A stretch of 64,000 nucleotides of DNA from Shimia sp. Lineage in GTDB: Bacteria > Pseudomonadota > Alphaproteobacteria > Rhodobacterales > Rhodobacteraceae. The stretch's first letter is position 1; each line of letters starts with the position of its first letter. The translations under genes were made by a program, and so were the position numbers. Below the pieces are notes generated by a model, which searched no databases, had not been told where the DNA came from, and saw only the letters and a list, made by a program, of their open reading frames with translations. Location: positions 62,001-126,000 of the forward strand of contig NZ_JAKVCW010000004.1 of the NCBI RefSeq assembly GCF_022448905.1, in the 5' to 3' direction. This document shows positions 54,102 through 63,703 of this stretch, piece after piece.

Positions 54102-55952
54102 ATGCTTAAGATTTCAGACATCTCCTATTCCGTCGAAGGCCGCCCCTTGTTTGAGGGCGCTTCCGCAACCATTCCCACAGGCCACAAAGTGGGTTTGATT
54201 GGCCGCAATGGCGCAGGCAAAACCACACTTTTTCGCCTGATCCGTGGAGAGTTGTCCTTGGAAGGCGGCGGCATCACCCTGCCCCAGCGCGCCCGCATCG
54301 GCGGCGTTGCGCAGGAGGTACCCTCCAACGACGTTTCGCTGATCGACACGGTTCTGGCGGCCGACACCGAACGGGCGGCCTTGCTGGCCGAGTCTGAAAC
54401 CGCCACTGATTCCAATCGCATCGCGGAGATCCAGACCCGTCTGAGCGACATCGACGCCTGGAGTGCCGAGGCCCGCGCCGCCTCCATCCTCAAAGGCCTG
54501 GGCTTTGACCATGAGGATCAACAACTGCCCTGCTCTGCCTATTCCGGCGGCTGGCGCATGCGCGTGGCTCTGGCGGCAGTACTGTTCTCACAGCCGGATT
54601 ACCTGCTGCTGGACGAACCCACCAACTACCTCGACCTCGAGGGCGCGCTGTGGCTGGAGAACTATCTGGTCAAATACCCGCACACCGTGCTGATCATCTC
54701 GCATGACCGCGAGTTGCTCAACCGCTCCGTCGGCGCGATCCTGCATTTGGATGAGCGCAAGCTGGCCTACTACACCGGCACCTACGATCAGTTTGCCAAA
54801 CAACGCGCGGAGCAGCGTGCAGTGCAGGCCGCGGCGGCCAAGAAACAACAGGCGCAACGCGAGCACTTGCAAGCCTTTGTGGATCGTTTCAAGGCCAAGG
54901 CGTCCAAAGCCAAACAGGCCCAAAGCCGTGTAAAGATGTTGGAGAAAATGACACCGATCACCGCGCCTGAAGATGCGGCCCGTGTGGTGTTCACTTTTCC
55001 CAAGCCCGAAGAGCTGTCGCCACCCATCATCGCCATCGAAGGTGGCTCGACCGGCTATGGTGATACGGTGGTGCTCGATAAACTGAACCTGCGCATTGAC
55101 CAAGACGACCGCATCGCCTTGTTGGGCAAAAACGGTCAGGGTAAGTCGACGCTGGCGAAGCTGCTGTCCAGCCGCTTGGAACCGATGAGCGGCAAGTTCA
55201 CAACCTCCTCCAAACTGCGCATCGGCTTCTTTGCCCAGCACCAGGTGGATGAGCTCTACGTCGACGAAACCCCGATCCAGCACCTGATGCGGGAACGCCC
55301 CGCTGAAGGTCAGGCCCGTTTGCGGGCACGTCTGGCAGGGTTCGGCCTTGGCGCGGCGCATGCGGAAACCGAAGTGGGTCGCCTGTCCGGAGGTCAGAAA
55401 GCGCGCCTGTCGCTCCTGCTGGCCACCTTGGATGCGCCGCATCTTTTGATCCTCGACGAACCCACCAACCACCTCGACATCGAAAGCCGTGAAGCGCTGG
55501 TCGAGGCCCTCACCGCCTATTCCGGTGCCGTGATTTTGGTCAGCCACGACATGCACCTGCTGACTTTGGTGGCGGATCGCCTGTGGCTGGTCAAAGACGG
55601 AACGGTGAAGCCGTATGAAGAAGACCTACAGGCCTACCGAAAGCTGCTGCTCACCGCCGACAAGCCAGTCAGTTCCAAGCCAAAAGCCAAGCCAACCCCC
55701 AAACGCGCCAGCCGAGATGACATCCTCGCGCTGCGGGCGGAGGTGCGCAAATCCGAACAGCGCGTCGAGAAGCTCAATGATATGGCGGACAAGCTGGCCA
55801 AGAAGCTGGCCGATCCGACGCTCTACGAAGACGAGAAGCTCGGCGAGATGGAAGTTTGGCAAAAGAAATACGCCGAAGTCCGGGATGCCCAGGACCGCGC
55901 CGAAGATCTTTGGATGAAGGCACTGGAAAAGCTGGAAAAAGCAGAAGCCTGA
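54102..55952 (+). CDS. ABC-F family ATPase
   Basis: Soluble tandem ABC protein of 616 aa, without membrane domains, of the translation-factor ABC-F family (Uup/YheS-like branch). Cassette 1: [46 protein letters not shown]. Linker (about 245-305) rich in lysine and alanine. Cassette 2: [49 protein letters not shown]-terminal coiled coil (about 535-616) as in Uup. Start [11 protein letters not shown] at 54102 preferred over in-frame ATG 54063 because the cassette fold begins there. Members resolve stalled or colliding ribosomes. Confidence 0.93.
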   Translation: MLKISDISYSVEGRPLFEGASATIPTGHKVGLIGRNGAGKTTLFRLIRGELSLEGGGITLPQRARIGGVAQEVPSNDVSLIDTVLAADTERAALLAESETATDSNRIAEIQTRLSDIDAWSAEARAASILKGLGFDHEDQQLPCSAYSGGWRMRVALAAVLFSQPDYLLLDEPTNYLDLEGALWLENYLVKYPHTVLIISHDRELLNRSVGAILHLDERKLAYYTGTYDQFAKQRAEQRAVQAAAAKKQQAQREHLQAFVDRFKAKASKAKQAQSRVKMLEKMTPITAPEDAARVVFTFPKPEELSPPIIAIEGGSTGYGDTVVLDKLNLRIDQDDRIALLGKNGQGKSTLAKLLSSRLEPMSGKFTTSSKLRIGFFAQHQVDELYVDETPIQHLMRERPAEGQARLRARLAGFGLGAAHAETEVGRLSGGQKARLSLLLATLDAPHLLILDEPTNHLDIESREALVEALTAYSGAVILVSHDMHLLTLVADRLWLVKDGTVKPYEEDLQAYRKLLLTADKPVSSKPKAKPTPKRASRDDILALRAEVRKSEQRVEKLNDMADKLAKKLADPTLYEDEKLGEMEVWQKKYAEVRDAQDRAEDLWMKALEKLEKAEA

Positions 55953-55994
55953 GCGTAGCGTTTGTTTCACCACTGACTGGAGCTAAAAACCACC

Positions 55995-56618
55995 ATGGAC
56001 AGCGCCGCCTTCATCACGGCTTTTGTAACGCTTTTTGTGATCATCGACCCTATCGGGCTGTTCCCGATCTTTGTGTCCCTCACTCAGGGTGTACCGCAAC
56101 GGGAACGCCGCAAAATCGCCATCCGCGCTTGTGTGACTGCTTTTGTCATCCTGTCGATCTTTGCCTTTTTGGGCGAAGCGGTGCTTGGCGGCATCGGCAT
56201 TTCCATGCCTGCCTTCCGCATTGCTGGCGGCATTTTGTTGTTCCTGACCGCGTTGGACATGCTGTTTGAACGCCGCACCAAACGCCGCGAAGATCAGGCG
56301 GAAGAAGCCGAGGAAGACTATCCAGATCCATCGATTTTCCCGCTCGCCATTCCGCTGCTGTCCGGTCCCGGCGCCATCACATCGGTCATTCTGCTCGCGG
56401 GCCAAGACACCGGCATTCAGACCACTCTCTCGGTCCTCGCCGTGGCGGCGCTCGTCTTGGCCATTGTCTTCACACTGTTCCTGACAGCCAGCGCGTTGGA
56501 GCGCCTGTTGGGCCGCACAGGCATCACTGTCATCACCCGCTTGCTGGGCATGTTGCTGGCGGCCCTGGCGGTGCAGTTCATTCTGGACGGGCTCAAAAAC
56601 TTCGGATTTGCAGGCTAA
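55995..56618 (+). CDS. MarC family membrane protein
   Basis: Integral membrane protein of 207 aa, about six helices. FVTLFVIIDPIGLFPIFVSLTQG at the N-terminus contains the family ID.P/G.PIF pattern; PLAIPLLSGPGAITSVILLAG and FLTASALERLLGRTGITVITRLLGMLLAALAVQFILDGL follow. MarC-type proteins have no confirmed substrate, despite the old 'multiple antibiotic resistance' name. The aspartic protease gene starts 4 bases later, and the ABC-F gene ends 42 bases before. Confidence 0.92.
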   Translation: MDSAAFITAFVTLFVIIDPIGLFPIFVSLTQGVPQRERRKIAIRACVTAFVILSIFAFLGEAVLGGIGISMPAFRIAGGILLFLTALDMLFERRTKRREDQAEEAEEDYPDPSIFPLAIPLLSGPGAITSVILLAGQDTGIQTTLSVLAVAALVLAIVFTLFLTASALERLLGRTGITVITRLLGMLLAALAVQFILDGLKNFGFAG

Positions 56619-56622
56619 CCCC

Positions 56623-57204
56623 ATGGAAGACGTCTCCTTCGGAAACCTCGCCTACCTGCTGCTTTTGCTGGTTATGGTTTTGATCTGGACCATAGGCTCC
56701 GGTCGCATCAACCTTGGCCAAACGTTGCGTTACGGCGCCATTTGGGCGCTGATCTTTCTCGGCGCCATCGCCGCAGTTGGCATGTGGGAAGACATCCGCA
56801 GCACCGTTACCCCCACTCAGGTGGTTTTGGCCGACGAAGGCCGCATCGAAATCCCACGTAGCAATGACGGCCACTACTATGCCACACTGTCCGTGAACGG
56901 TGCGGAGGTGAATTTTGTAGTCGACACCGGTGCCACTGACGTGGTTCTGACCCAAGCGGATGCCCGCCGCGCCGGTCTGGACCCAGACAACCTGCCCTAC
57001 TTTGGCCGCGCCATGACCGCCAATGGCGAAGTGCGCATCGCGCCGGTGCGGTTGGAGGAAGTGGCTTTGGGGGACTACGTCGACACAAATGTCCGGGCCA
57101 GCGTCAACGAGGGTGAGATGGGTCAGTCACTCCTGGGCATGAGCTATCTCCAACTCTTCGATCAGATCACCATCACCGGCAGCAAGCTTATTCTGACACG
57201 TTAA
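56623..57204 (+). CDS. Membrane-anchored retropepsin-like aspartic protease
   Basis: 193 aa from ATG 56623. Two N-terminal membrane helices (about residues 8-26 and 40-57), then a periplasmic or cytosolic single-lobe retropepsin-like domain with the catalytic motif FVVDTGATDVVL (D-T-G) and a second hydrophobic-GM motif in SLLGMSYLQLF. This is the 'clan AA aspartic protease, TIGR02281' architecture seen in alphaproteobacteria. It must dimerise to act. Substrate unknown. Follows marC by 4 bases. Confidence 0.87.
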   Translation: MEDVSFGNLAYLLLLLVMVLIWTIGSGRINLGQTLRYGAIWALIFLGAIAAVGMWEDIRSTVTPTQVVLADEGRIEIPRSNDGHYYATLSVNGAEVNFVVDTGATDVVLTQADARRAGLDPDNLPYFGRAMTANGEVRIAPVRLEEVALGDYVDTNVRASVNEGEMGQSLLGMSYLQLFDQITITGSKLILTR

Positions 57205-57213
57205 GGTTGACGC

Positions 57214-57681
57214 CTAACCGCCTCCGGATTCAGCTTTTTTCTGCCAATTACCAGTCTCTTCGGACCAGTATTGCGCCGCACAGCCCGCATCGGTCAGTGC
57301 CTTCCACTGACCCCGCGCATGTTGCACCGCCTCTGGGTCGTGCCCGTCAAACAGGATGCAAACCCGCTCCACCGCATTGACCTCTTCTGCGCTCACATCG
57401 GCGCCGTCCACGCTCATCACGCAGCCAATAGCATCCGGGATCTCCGGCGACGTGGTCAATAACACCGGCTGCAATGCATCATGCGGCCCGCCCGCCAAAC
57501 CATGGGCCAGAAAACTTGTGTCCCCCAAAGCCCACAGTTTCTGATCCAGCCAATCCATCCGGCCTTCGTCGCGCCCTCGAACGACAATCTTCCACCCGGC
57601 CCCGCGCGCCTTTTCCAAAAGACGCGGCAGGGTGACCTCCATGGAATTCTGGGTCAGATGGTAGAAATAGGCCGCGCCCAA
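57214..57681 (-). CDS. holC: DNA polymerase III subunit chi
   Basis: Accessory replisome subunit that contacts SSB and clamp-loader psi. 155 aa. YFYHLTQNSMEVTLPRLLEKARGAGWKIVVRGRDEGRMDWLDQKLWALGDTSFLAHGL is the standard HolC N-terminal half, and the QPVLLTTSPEIPD stretch is the core strand. The C-terminal tail (YWSEETGNWQKKAESGGG) is typical of alphaproteobacterial chi. It lies 3 bases after pepA; pepA-holC is a common proteobacterial order. Confidence 0.92.
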   Translation of the reverse strand: MGAAYFYHLTQNSMEVTLPRLLEKARGAGWKIVVRGRDEGRMDWLDQKLWALGDTSFLAHGLAGGPHDALQPVLLTTSPEIPDAIGCVMSVDGADVSAEEVNAVERVCILFDGHDPEAVQHARGQWKALTDAGCAAQYWSEETGNWQKKAESGGG

Positions 57682-57684
57682 GGC

Positions 57685-59151
57685 TTAACCCTCAAACTTA
57701 TCCGCAACCAAGCGGCTCAGTGCGCTCACGCCCCAACCGGTGGCCCCTGCTGGCGCCAGCGCAGTTTCAGCTTTCACGCTGGCCACCCCGGCGATGTCGA
57801 GGTGAATCCACGGCGTGCCGTCCTGCACAAACCGCTGCAGGAACTCGGCGGCAGTAATCGATCCCGCCGGACGGCCGCCAACGTTTTTCACATCTGCAAT
57901 CCGCGACTTCAGCTGTTTGGCATAGCCTTTGCCCAGCGGCATCCGCCACGCGCCTTCGCCCTCGGCTTCTGCGGCCTTCAGGAACCCGTTGCACAGCGCG
58001 TCGTCATTGGAAAACACGCCAGCGTTTTCATGCCCCAAGCCAATGATGATCGCGCCGGTCAGCGTGGCCAAATCGATCATACCGGCTGGCTTAAACCGCT
58101 CTTGCGCGTAGTGCATCACGTCACACAGCACCAAACGCCCCTCAGCATCGGTGTTGATCACCTCAATGGTGTCACCTTTCATAGAGGTCACCACATCGCC
58201 AGGACGGGTTGCGCGGCCAGATGGCATGTTTTCCACCAGCCCAACCAGGCCCACTACATTGGCCTTTGCCTTGCGCAGTGCCAGAGCTTTCATGGCGCCT
58301 GCCACAACGCCTGCGCCGCCCATGTCCATTGTCATGTCTTCCATGCCTGCGGCCGGCTTCAGAGAAATACCGCCGGTGTCAAACACCACGCCTTTGCCCA
58401 CCAGTGCCAACGGCGCCGCGTCTTTTTCGCCGCCGTTCCACTGCATCACCGCAACCTTGGATGGGCTCTCAGAGCCTTCCCCAACGGACAACAGCGCGCC
58501 CATGCCCAACTCTTTGAGCTTGTCTTCTTCCAGAACCTCAACCTCAAGACCAATGTCTTTCAGCGCAACCAGACGATTGGCAAACTCTGTTGTGGTCAGA
58601 ACATTTGCCGGCTCGTTCACAAGGTCACGGGTAAAGAAAGTGCCTTCCGCAACGGCCAACAAAGGTGCAGCGGCCGCTTCCACCTCGTCCGGCTTGCTCA
58701 CCATCATGGTCACAGCACGCGCGTCCTCTTTGGCGTCTGCAGTTTTGTGATCATCAAAGCCATAATCGCGCATGGCGATGCCAAAAGCGATTTCTGCCGC
58801 TTTCGGGTTCGTGCCTGCGAGAACAGTCAGCGCGGCATTGCCACGGACCTTCCCAAGACCCGCACCAGCTTTGCGGGCGTCCTCGACGGAACAACGACGC
58901 GGCAGGATCACAACGTCCACAGCCTCAGCCGCTACGCCCGCCGGATAGGACAAGCTGAACACAGTGCCGAGGCTGGCGTCTTCGGCCTTGTCCTCCCGCA
59001 GACGCTCTACGGCGCCACGGGTCAAGCGGTTCAGGCGTCGCGCGCCCTGATCCAGATTGCCTTCTGCCGGTACAAAGACCGCAATGCGCCCTTCCACACT
59101 GCCAATTTCATCCAGTTTGGTCTCTTCAAAAGAAATCGTCACAGGGCGCAT
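57685..59151 (-). CDS. pepA: Leucyl aminopeptidase (cytosol aminopeptidase, M17)
   Basis: Metal-dependent exopeptidase, hexameric. 488 aa from ATG 59151 (29 further codons upstream lack support). TRDLVNEPANVLTT, LVGKGVVFDTGGISLKPAAGMEDMTMDMGGAGVVAGAMKAL (metal ligands), and the signature NTDAEGRLVLCD are M17 hallmarks; DLATLTGAIIIGLGHENAG follows. It diverges from lptF across 143 bases. Confidence 0.96.
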   Translation of the reverse strand: MRPVTISFEETKLDEIGSVEGRIAVFVPAEGNLDQGARRLNRLTRGAVERLREDKAEDASLGTVFSLSYPAGVAAEAVDVVILPRRCSVEDARKAGAGLGKVRGNAALTVLAGTNPKAAEIAFGIAMRDYGFDDHKTADAKEDARAVTMMVSKPDEVEAAAAPLLAVAEGTFFTRDLVNEPANVLTTTEFANRLVALKDIGLEVEVLEEDKLKELGMGALLSVGEGSESPSKVAVMQWNGGEKDAAPLALVGKGVVFDTGGISLKPAAGMEDMTMDMGGAGVVAGAMKALALRKAKANVVGLVGLVENMPSGRATRPGDVVTSMKGDTIEVINTDAEGRLVLCDVMHYAQERFKPAGMIDLATLTGAIIIGLGHENAGVFSNDDALCNGFLKAAEAEGEGAWRMPLGKGYAKQLKSRIADVKNVGGRPAGSITAAEFLQRFVQDGTPWIHLDIAGVASVKAETALAPAGATGWGVSALSRLVADKFEG

Positions 59152-59294
59152 CACATACCTCCAAAATCGCGTTTTGAAACACCTAACGCGCGCCTTCTCG
59201 CTTGACCAGAGCACATCGCCAGATAGCAGTTTCGCCACCCGGATATTTCCCCTAAAGTGCCGCTCAATAATAAGGTTCGGGGGATTCTTAGCAG

Positions 59295-60413
59295 GTGAGC
59301 AGATTCGACAGATATATCCTGTCGCAACTCCTGACTCTGTTCGGTTTTTTTGCGCTGATCCTTGTGTCCGTCTACTGGGTCAATCGTGCGGTGTCGCTGT
59401 TTGATCAACTGATTGCCAGCGGCCAAAATGTCTCCGTCTTTCTGGAATTGTCGGTCCTGACGCTACCCAACGTGATCCGTTTGGTGCTGCCCATCGCTGT
59501 GTTTGCCGGCACGGTCTATGTGACCAACCGCTTGTCGAGCGAAAGTGAACTGACTGTCATGCAGGCGACCGGCTTCAGCCCCTGGCGCCTTGCGCGCCCT
59601 GTCGCAATTTTCGGCGTAATCACCGCCCTGATGCTGTCCGCCCTGACCCATTTTCTGGTACCGACAAGCAATGCCGAGTTGAGTAAGCGGCAAAAAGAAA
59701 TCACTGAAAATGTGACCGCCCGCCTGCTGACCGATGGCACCTTCCTGCATCCCGCAGATGGCGTGACGTTCTACATCCGTGAAATCACCCCAAACGGTGT
59801 GCTCAAGGACGTGTTTCTGGCCGACCACCGGTCCGAAGGTCGTTCCACCTCATACACCGCGTCCGACGCCTATCTGGTGCAGGATGAAAGCGGCCCTAAG
59901 CTCGTTATGGTTGATGGGTTGGCGCAACTGCACCGGCACGACACTGACACGCTGATGACCACTAACTTTGCTGACTTTTCCTATGACATCAGTTCCCTGA
60001 TTGATCCGGGGTCTGCACCGCGGGTTTCAGCTAAGCACTTTCCGTCTTGGGAAATCATCGGAAACAAGGAAGCCATTGCACAGGAAACGGGAGAGAGTAT
60101 CGGAGGCATTACCGAGGATTTACATGATCGGTTTGCGATGCCGCTCTCCACGATAAGTTTCGCCTTGATTGGCTTTGCCATGTTGCTGGCTGGCGGGTTC
60201 AGCCGTTTTGGGGTGTGGCGACAAATTATCGCCGCCTTTGTCATTATTGTCATTCTGGAAGCCATGAAAAACGCCATTGCCGATCCGGTCCGCGCCAACC
60301 CGGAGCTTTGGCCATTGATGTATGTGCCAAGTTCTCTTGGCTTCGTAATTGCTGGTATTCTGCTTTACCTCTCCGCCAACCCTATTCGGTGGCGCCGGAG
60401 GGCTGCAACATGA
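59295..60413 (+). CDS. lptF: LPS export ABC transporter permease LptF
   Basis: Inner-membrane permease of the LptB2FG lipopolysaccharide extractor. 372 aa from a GTG start (59295). Six membrane helices (three at each end) flank a periplasmic beta-jellyroll (about 135-270). SRFDRYILSQLLTLFGFFALILVSVYWVNRAVSLFDQLIASGQ, SSESELTVMQATGFSPWRLARPV and RFAMPLSTISFALIGFAMLLAG are the family blocks. It overlaps lptG by 4 bases (ATGA). Confidence 0.94.
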   Translation: MSRFDRYILSQLLTLFGFFALILVSVYWVNRAVSLFDQLIASGQNVSVFLELSVLTLPNVIRLVLPIAVFAGTVYVTNRLSSESELTVMQATGFSPWRLARPVAIFGVITALMLSALTHFLVPTSNAELSKRQKEITENVTARLLTDGTFLHPADGVTFYIREITPNGVLKDVFLADHRSEGRSTSYTASDAYLVQDESGPKLVMVDGLAQLHRHDTDTLMTTNFADFSYDISSLIDPGSAPRVSAKHFPSWEIIGNKEAIAQETGESIGGITEDLHDRFAMPLSTISFALIGFAMLLAGGFSRFGVWRQIIAAFVIIVILEAMKNAIADPVRANPELWPLMYVPSSLGFVIAGILLYLSANPIRWRRRAAT

Positions 60414-61507
60414 CCGTGCACATTTACTTCGCACGTAAGTTCCTCTGGATTTTCATTGGCATCTGCACTGTGTTCTTTGTGTTGACCGTGTTGGTCGACA
60501 TGATGGAGCAAATCCGCCGCTATGATGTGGAAACCGTAGGTTTTGGCAAAGTCCTGAACCTCACCTTGCTCCGCACGCCGGAAAGCCTCTACCAACTCAT
60601 GCCACTGATTGTGATCCTCGCCACGATCGCGCTGTTCATCAATCTCTCCCGAAGCTCTGAACTGGTTGTGGTCCGCGCCGCCGGGCGCTCCGGCATTGTT
60701 TCGGTGCTCTCGCCCACCACAGTCTCCTTGATCATCGGCCTTTTATCCGTGACCACGCTCAACCCCATCGTGGCCGCCACCTCTGTGCAATATGAGCTGC
60801 AAAGCGACATGCTGAAATCCGGCGGCCGCAGCGCATTGTCACTGTCGGATGAGGGCATTTGGTTGCGTCAGGGCGGCGAAGCGGGCCATGCAGTAATTCA
60901 CGCCGGTAGCACCAACGCCGATGCCTCTGTCTTTCTCGACATCACCATTGTCACCTACGCGCTGGAAGGCGGACCGCAAAAACGCATTGAAGCTGATTCC
61001 GCCCGTTTGGTGGAAGGCGGCTGGGAACTGTCCAACGTGCGGTCTTGGCCGCTAGTTGTCGGCATCAATGAAGGCGCAGAACCGACACGTGAAGACGCGG
61101 TGACTTTCCCAAGCACCCTGACCGCAGATCGCATCCGCGAGCGCTTCGGCACGCCGTCCTCCATCTCGATCTGGAAACTCCCGGCGTTTATCGAGGAACT
61201 CAACGACTCCGGCTTCTCTGCGCGCCGCCATCAGGTCTGGCTGCAAATGGAACTGGCCCAACCGCTCTTCCTGATGGCCATGGTTCTGGTGGCCTCTGCC
61301 TTCACCATGCGCCACACCCGTTTTGGCAGCACCGGCATCGCCGTGCTGACCTCGGTGTTGATTGGCTTTAGCCTGCATTTCATCCGAAACTTCGCCCAGA
61401 TCCTCGGAGAAAACGGTCAAATCCCAGTGATGCTCGCCGCTTGGGCGCCGCCGATTGCAAGTGTGCTGTTGGCTCTTGGCCTGCTGTTGCATATGGAGGA
61501 CGGATGA
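60410..61507 (+). CDS. lptG: LPS export ABC transporter permease LptG
   Basis: Partner of LptF. 365 aa from ATG 60410, which overlaps the lptF stop; the longer frame upstream is excluded. Start MTVHIYFARKFLWIFIGICTVFFVLTVLVDMMEQIRR, then PESLYQLMPLIVILATIALFINLSRSSELVVVRAAGRS and LEGGPQKRIEADSARLVEGGW (jellyroll), ending LGLLLHMEDG. Overlaps lptD by 4 bases. Confidence 0.94.
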   Translation: MTVHIYFARKFLWIFIGICTVFFVLTVLVDMMEQIRRYDVETVGFGKVLNLTLLRTPESLYQLMPLIVILATIALFINLSRSSELVVVRAAGRSGIVSVLSPTTVSLIIGLLSVTTLNPIVAATSVQYELQSDMLKSGGRSALSLSDEGIWLRQGGEAGHAVIHAGSTNADASVFLDITIVTYALEGGPQKRIEADSARLVEGGWELSNVRSWPLVVGINEGAEPTREDAVTFPSTLTADRIRERFGTPSSISIWKLPAFIEELNDSGFSARRHQVWLQMELAQPLFLMAMVLVASAFTMRHTRFGSTGIAVLTSVLIGFSLHFIRNFAQILGENGQIPVMLAAWAPPIASVLLALGLLLHMEDG

Positions 61508-63681
61508 CGATCTCTCCGCGCTTCCTGTGCCCCGTTTTGGCCGCAACGGCCCTCATTTTGGGACAGCCTTCAGAAGCCCCTGCCCAATCCGCACAGCCAT
61601 CAGGCGCCACACAGCAAGCCGCAAAAAAGGAACCACAAAACGTGGTTCTTGTGGCGGATTCGGTCAACCTGACGGCCGACGGCCTGCTGATCGCCCGCGG
61701 CAATGTCGAGGCGCTGACAGATGACGTACGCCTGATCGCCAAGGAAATCACCTACAACGACAAGACCGGTGAAATTTCTTTGGTTGGCCCGATCCGCATC
61801 ACCCAGGGCGAGTCCATATCCGTGGTCGCCGATGCTGCCGAGTTGGACGCCGAACTTCGCAATGGTCTCATCCACAGCGCCCGCGTGGTCATGGCGGATC
61901 AGGTGCAACTGGCCGCCGCCCGCTTAACACGGGTTGAAGGTCGCTACAGCGTGCTTGACAAAACCACTGTAAGCTCTTGCCACGTTTGTGAGAATGGCGA
62001 ACCTCCCCTGTGGCGCATCCGCGCCCGTCGCGTGGTGCACGACCAACTCGAAAAACAACTCTACTTTGACCACGCGAGCGTGCTCGTGCGGGACGTGCCC
62101 GTGTTCTACTTCCCGCATTTGCGCATGCCGGACCCAACGTTGGACCGGGCGCAAGGCTTTTTGATCCCGGAATTCAACCACTCAAGTCTGCTGAGTTACG
62201 GCGTGAAAGTGCCGTATTTCATCCCTTGGGGCACCGATCGCGACTTAGTGCTCTCGCCCTATCTGTCCTCCAAAACCCGCACTATGGAGTTCCGCTACCG
62301 TCAGGCCTTTGAACGCGGCGGCATCCAGCTCGACGGCGCCATTTCGGACGACGACATCAGAACCGACATCATCCGTGGCTATGTCTTTGCCGAGGGCCTG
62401 TTCCAATTGGGGCAGGACTACAAACTGACGTTTGATCTAAAGGCGGTGTCAGATGACACCTATCTAACAGACTATGATTATTCGGATGAAGACCGCCTCA
62501 ACAGCGACATCACCATCGCCCGCGCCAGCCGGACGGAAAACACCCGCTTTGCCGCCTACCACTACCAAACGTTGCGCGAAGATGAGGACAACGACGAAAT
62601 CCCGTTCCTTGTACTTAAGGCGGAAACCGAACGTCGGTATCTCAACATATGGGGCGGCGAGTTGCGCACCAGCGTTGAAGCGCACGCTCACCAGCGCCGC
62701 TCTACAAAAGATGGTGACGCGGGACGGGACGTCGGCCGGGCCAATGCAAATGTACAATGGCTTGGCGACTGGACCCTAGGCAATGGACTGCGCACAGGTG
62801 TTACAGGCGCAGTGGCATTTGACGCCTATCGTACCGAAAACGACAGTTCGGTAAGCACCTTTGACAGCGGATTTGCGCCCTCTGTCGCGGCTTATATGCG
62901 CTATCCAATGATCAAATCCGGTCAGGACGGCGCAAGCTACATTCTTGAGCCGGTGGCACAGGTGGCGTGGACCGGCGGCGACATGCTGGATGTCGCCAAT
63001 GACGAGAGCACCCATGTGGAATTTGATGAAGGCAATCTCCTGTCTTTATCCCGGTTCCCGTCCTATGATCGGCGCGAGCGTGGGCTGTCATCAGCTCTAG
63101 GCATGAACTGGTCCCGCGTCAGCGCCACCGGATGGCGGGGCAACCTGACATTTGGCCAGGTTTTCCGTCAGGAGGTGCAACCGGACTTTTCCAAGAGCTC
63201 AGGCCTATCCGGCACCTCATCCGATCTTCTGATCGCCGGACAACTTAGCAACCAAAGCGGATTGCTGTTTACGGGACGTGCGTTGCTGGACAACCAGGGA
63301 GATCTGGACAAAGTCGGGGCGCGTCTGGGATGGACCAACGACCGTCTGTGGCTGGACGCCAGCTACATCTGGCTGCAAAAAGACCTCGCAGAATCCCGCG
63401 ACAAGGACATCTCCGACATGAAATTTGATGGTAGTTACCGCATCAACCGCCACTGGACCGGTATGATGGATTGGCAGTTTGACGCCGTCAGTGGCGAAAC
63501 GTCCGAGGCCGGTCTTGGCCTAGAATACCGCAACGAATGTCTACGCGTTGAGCTTTCGCTCTCGCGCCGGTTCTCAACATCCTCTACCGTGCAATCGAGC
63601 ACCAAAGTGGGCTTCAACGTGGCCCTGCTTGGATTTTCGGTCAATTCAAACGATAAGAGCTACGACCGCAAATGCGGCTGA
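61504..63681 (+). CDS. lptD: LPS-assembly protein LptD
   Basis: Outer-membrane beta-barrel that inserts LPS into the outer leaflet. 725 aa from ATG 61504. Signal peptide (ALILGQPSEAPAQS), N-terminal jellyroll of the OstA type (VLVADSVNLTADGLLIARGNVEALTDDVRLIAKEITYNDKTGEISLVGPIRI), a conserved cysteine pair in VSSCHVCENGEPPLWRIRARRVVHD, then the barrel (FYFPHLRMPDPTLDRAQGFLIPEFNHSSLLSYGVKVPYFIPWG... to the end). Cysteine at both ends suggests the usual disulfides. surA follows after 22 bases. Confidence 0.94.
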   Translation: MTISPRFLCPVLAATALILGQPSEAPAQSAQPSGATQQAAKKEPQNVVLVADSVNLTADGLLIARGNVEALTDDVRLIAKEITYNDKTGEISLVGPIRITQGESISVVADAAELDAELRNGLIHSARVVMADQVQLAAARLTRVEGRYSVLDKTTVSSCHVCENGEPPLWRIRARRVVHDQLEKQLYFDHASVLVRDVPVFYFPHLRMPDPTLDRAQGFLIPEFNHSSLLSYGVKVPYFIPWGTDRDLVLSPYLSSKTRTMEFRYRQAFERGGIQLDGAISDDDIRTDIIRGYVFAEGLFQLGQDYKLTFDLKAVSDDTYLTDYDYSDEDRLNSDITIARASRTENTRFAAYHYQTLREDEDNDEIPFLVLKAETERRYLNIWGGELRTSVEAHAHQRRSTKDGDAGRDVGRANANVQWLGDWTLGNGLRTGVTGAVAFDAYRTENDSSVSTFDSGFAPSVAAYMRYPMIKSGQDGASYILEPVAQVAWTGGDMLDVANDESTHVEFDEGNLLSLSRFPSYDRRERGLSSALGMNWSRVSATGWRGNLTFGQVFRQEVQPDFSKSSGLSGTSSDLLIAGQLSNQSGLLFTGRALLDNQGDLDKVGARLGWTNDRLWLDASYIWLQKDLAESRDKDISDMKFDGSYRINRHWTGMMDWQFDAVSGETSEAGLGLEYRNECLRVELSLSRRFSTSSTVQSSTKVGFNVALLGFSVNSNDKSYDRKCG

Positions 63682-63703
63682 CCTACAGGAAGACGACGTA
63701 AAG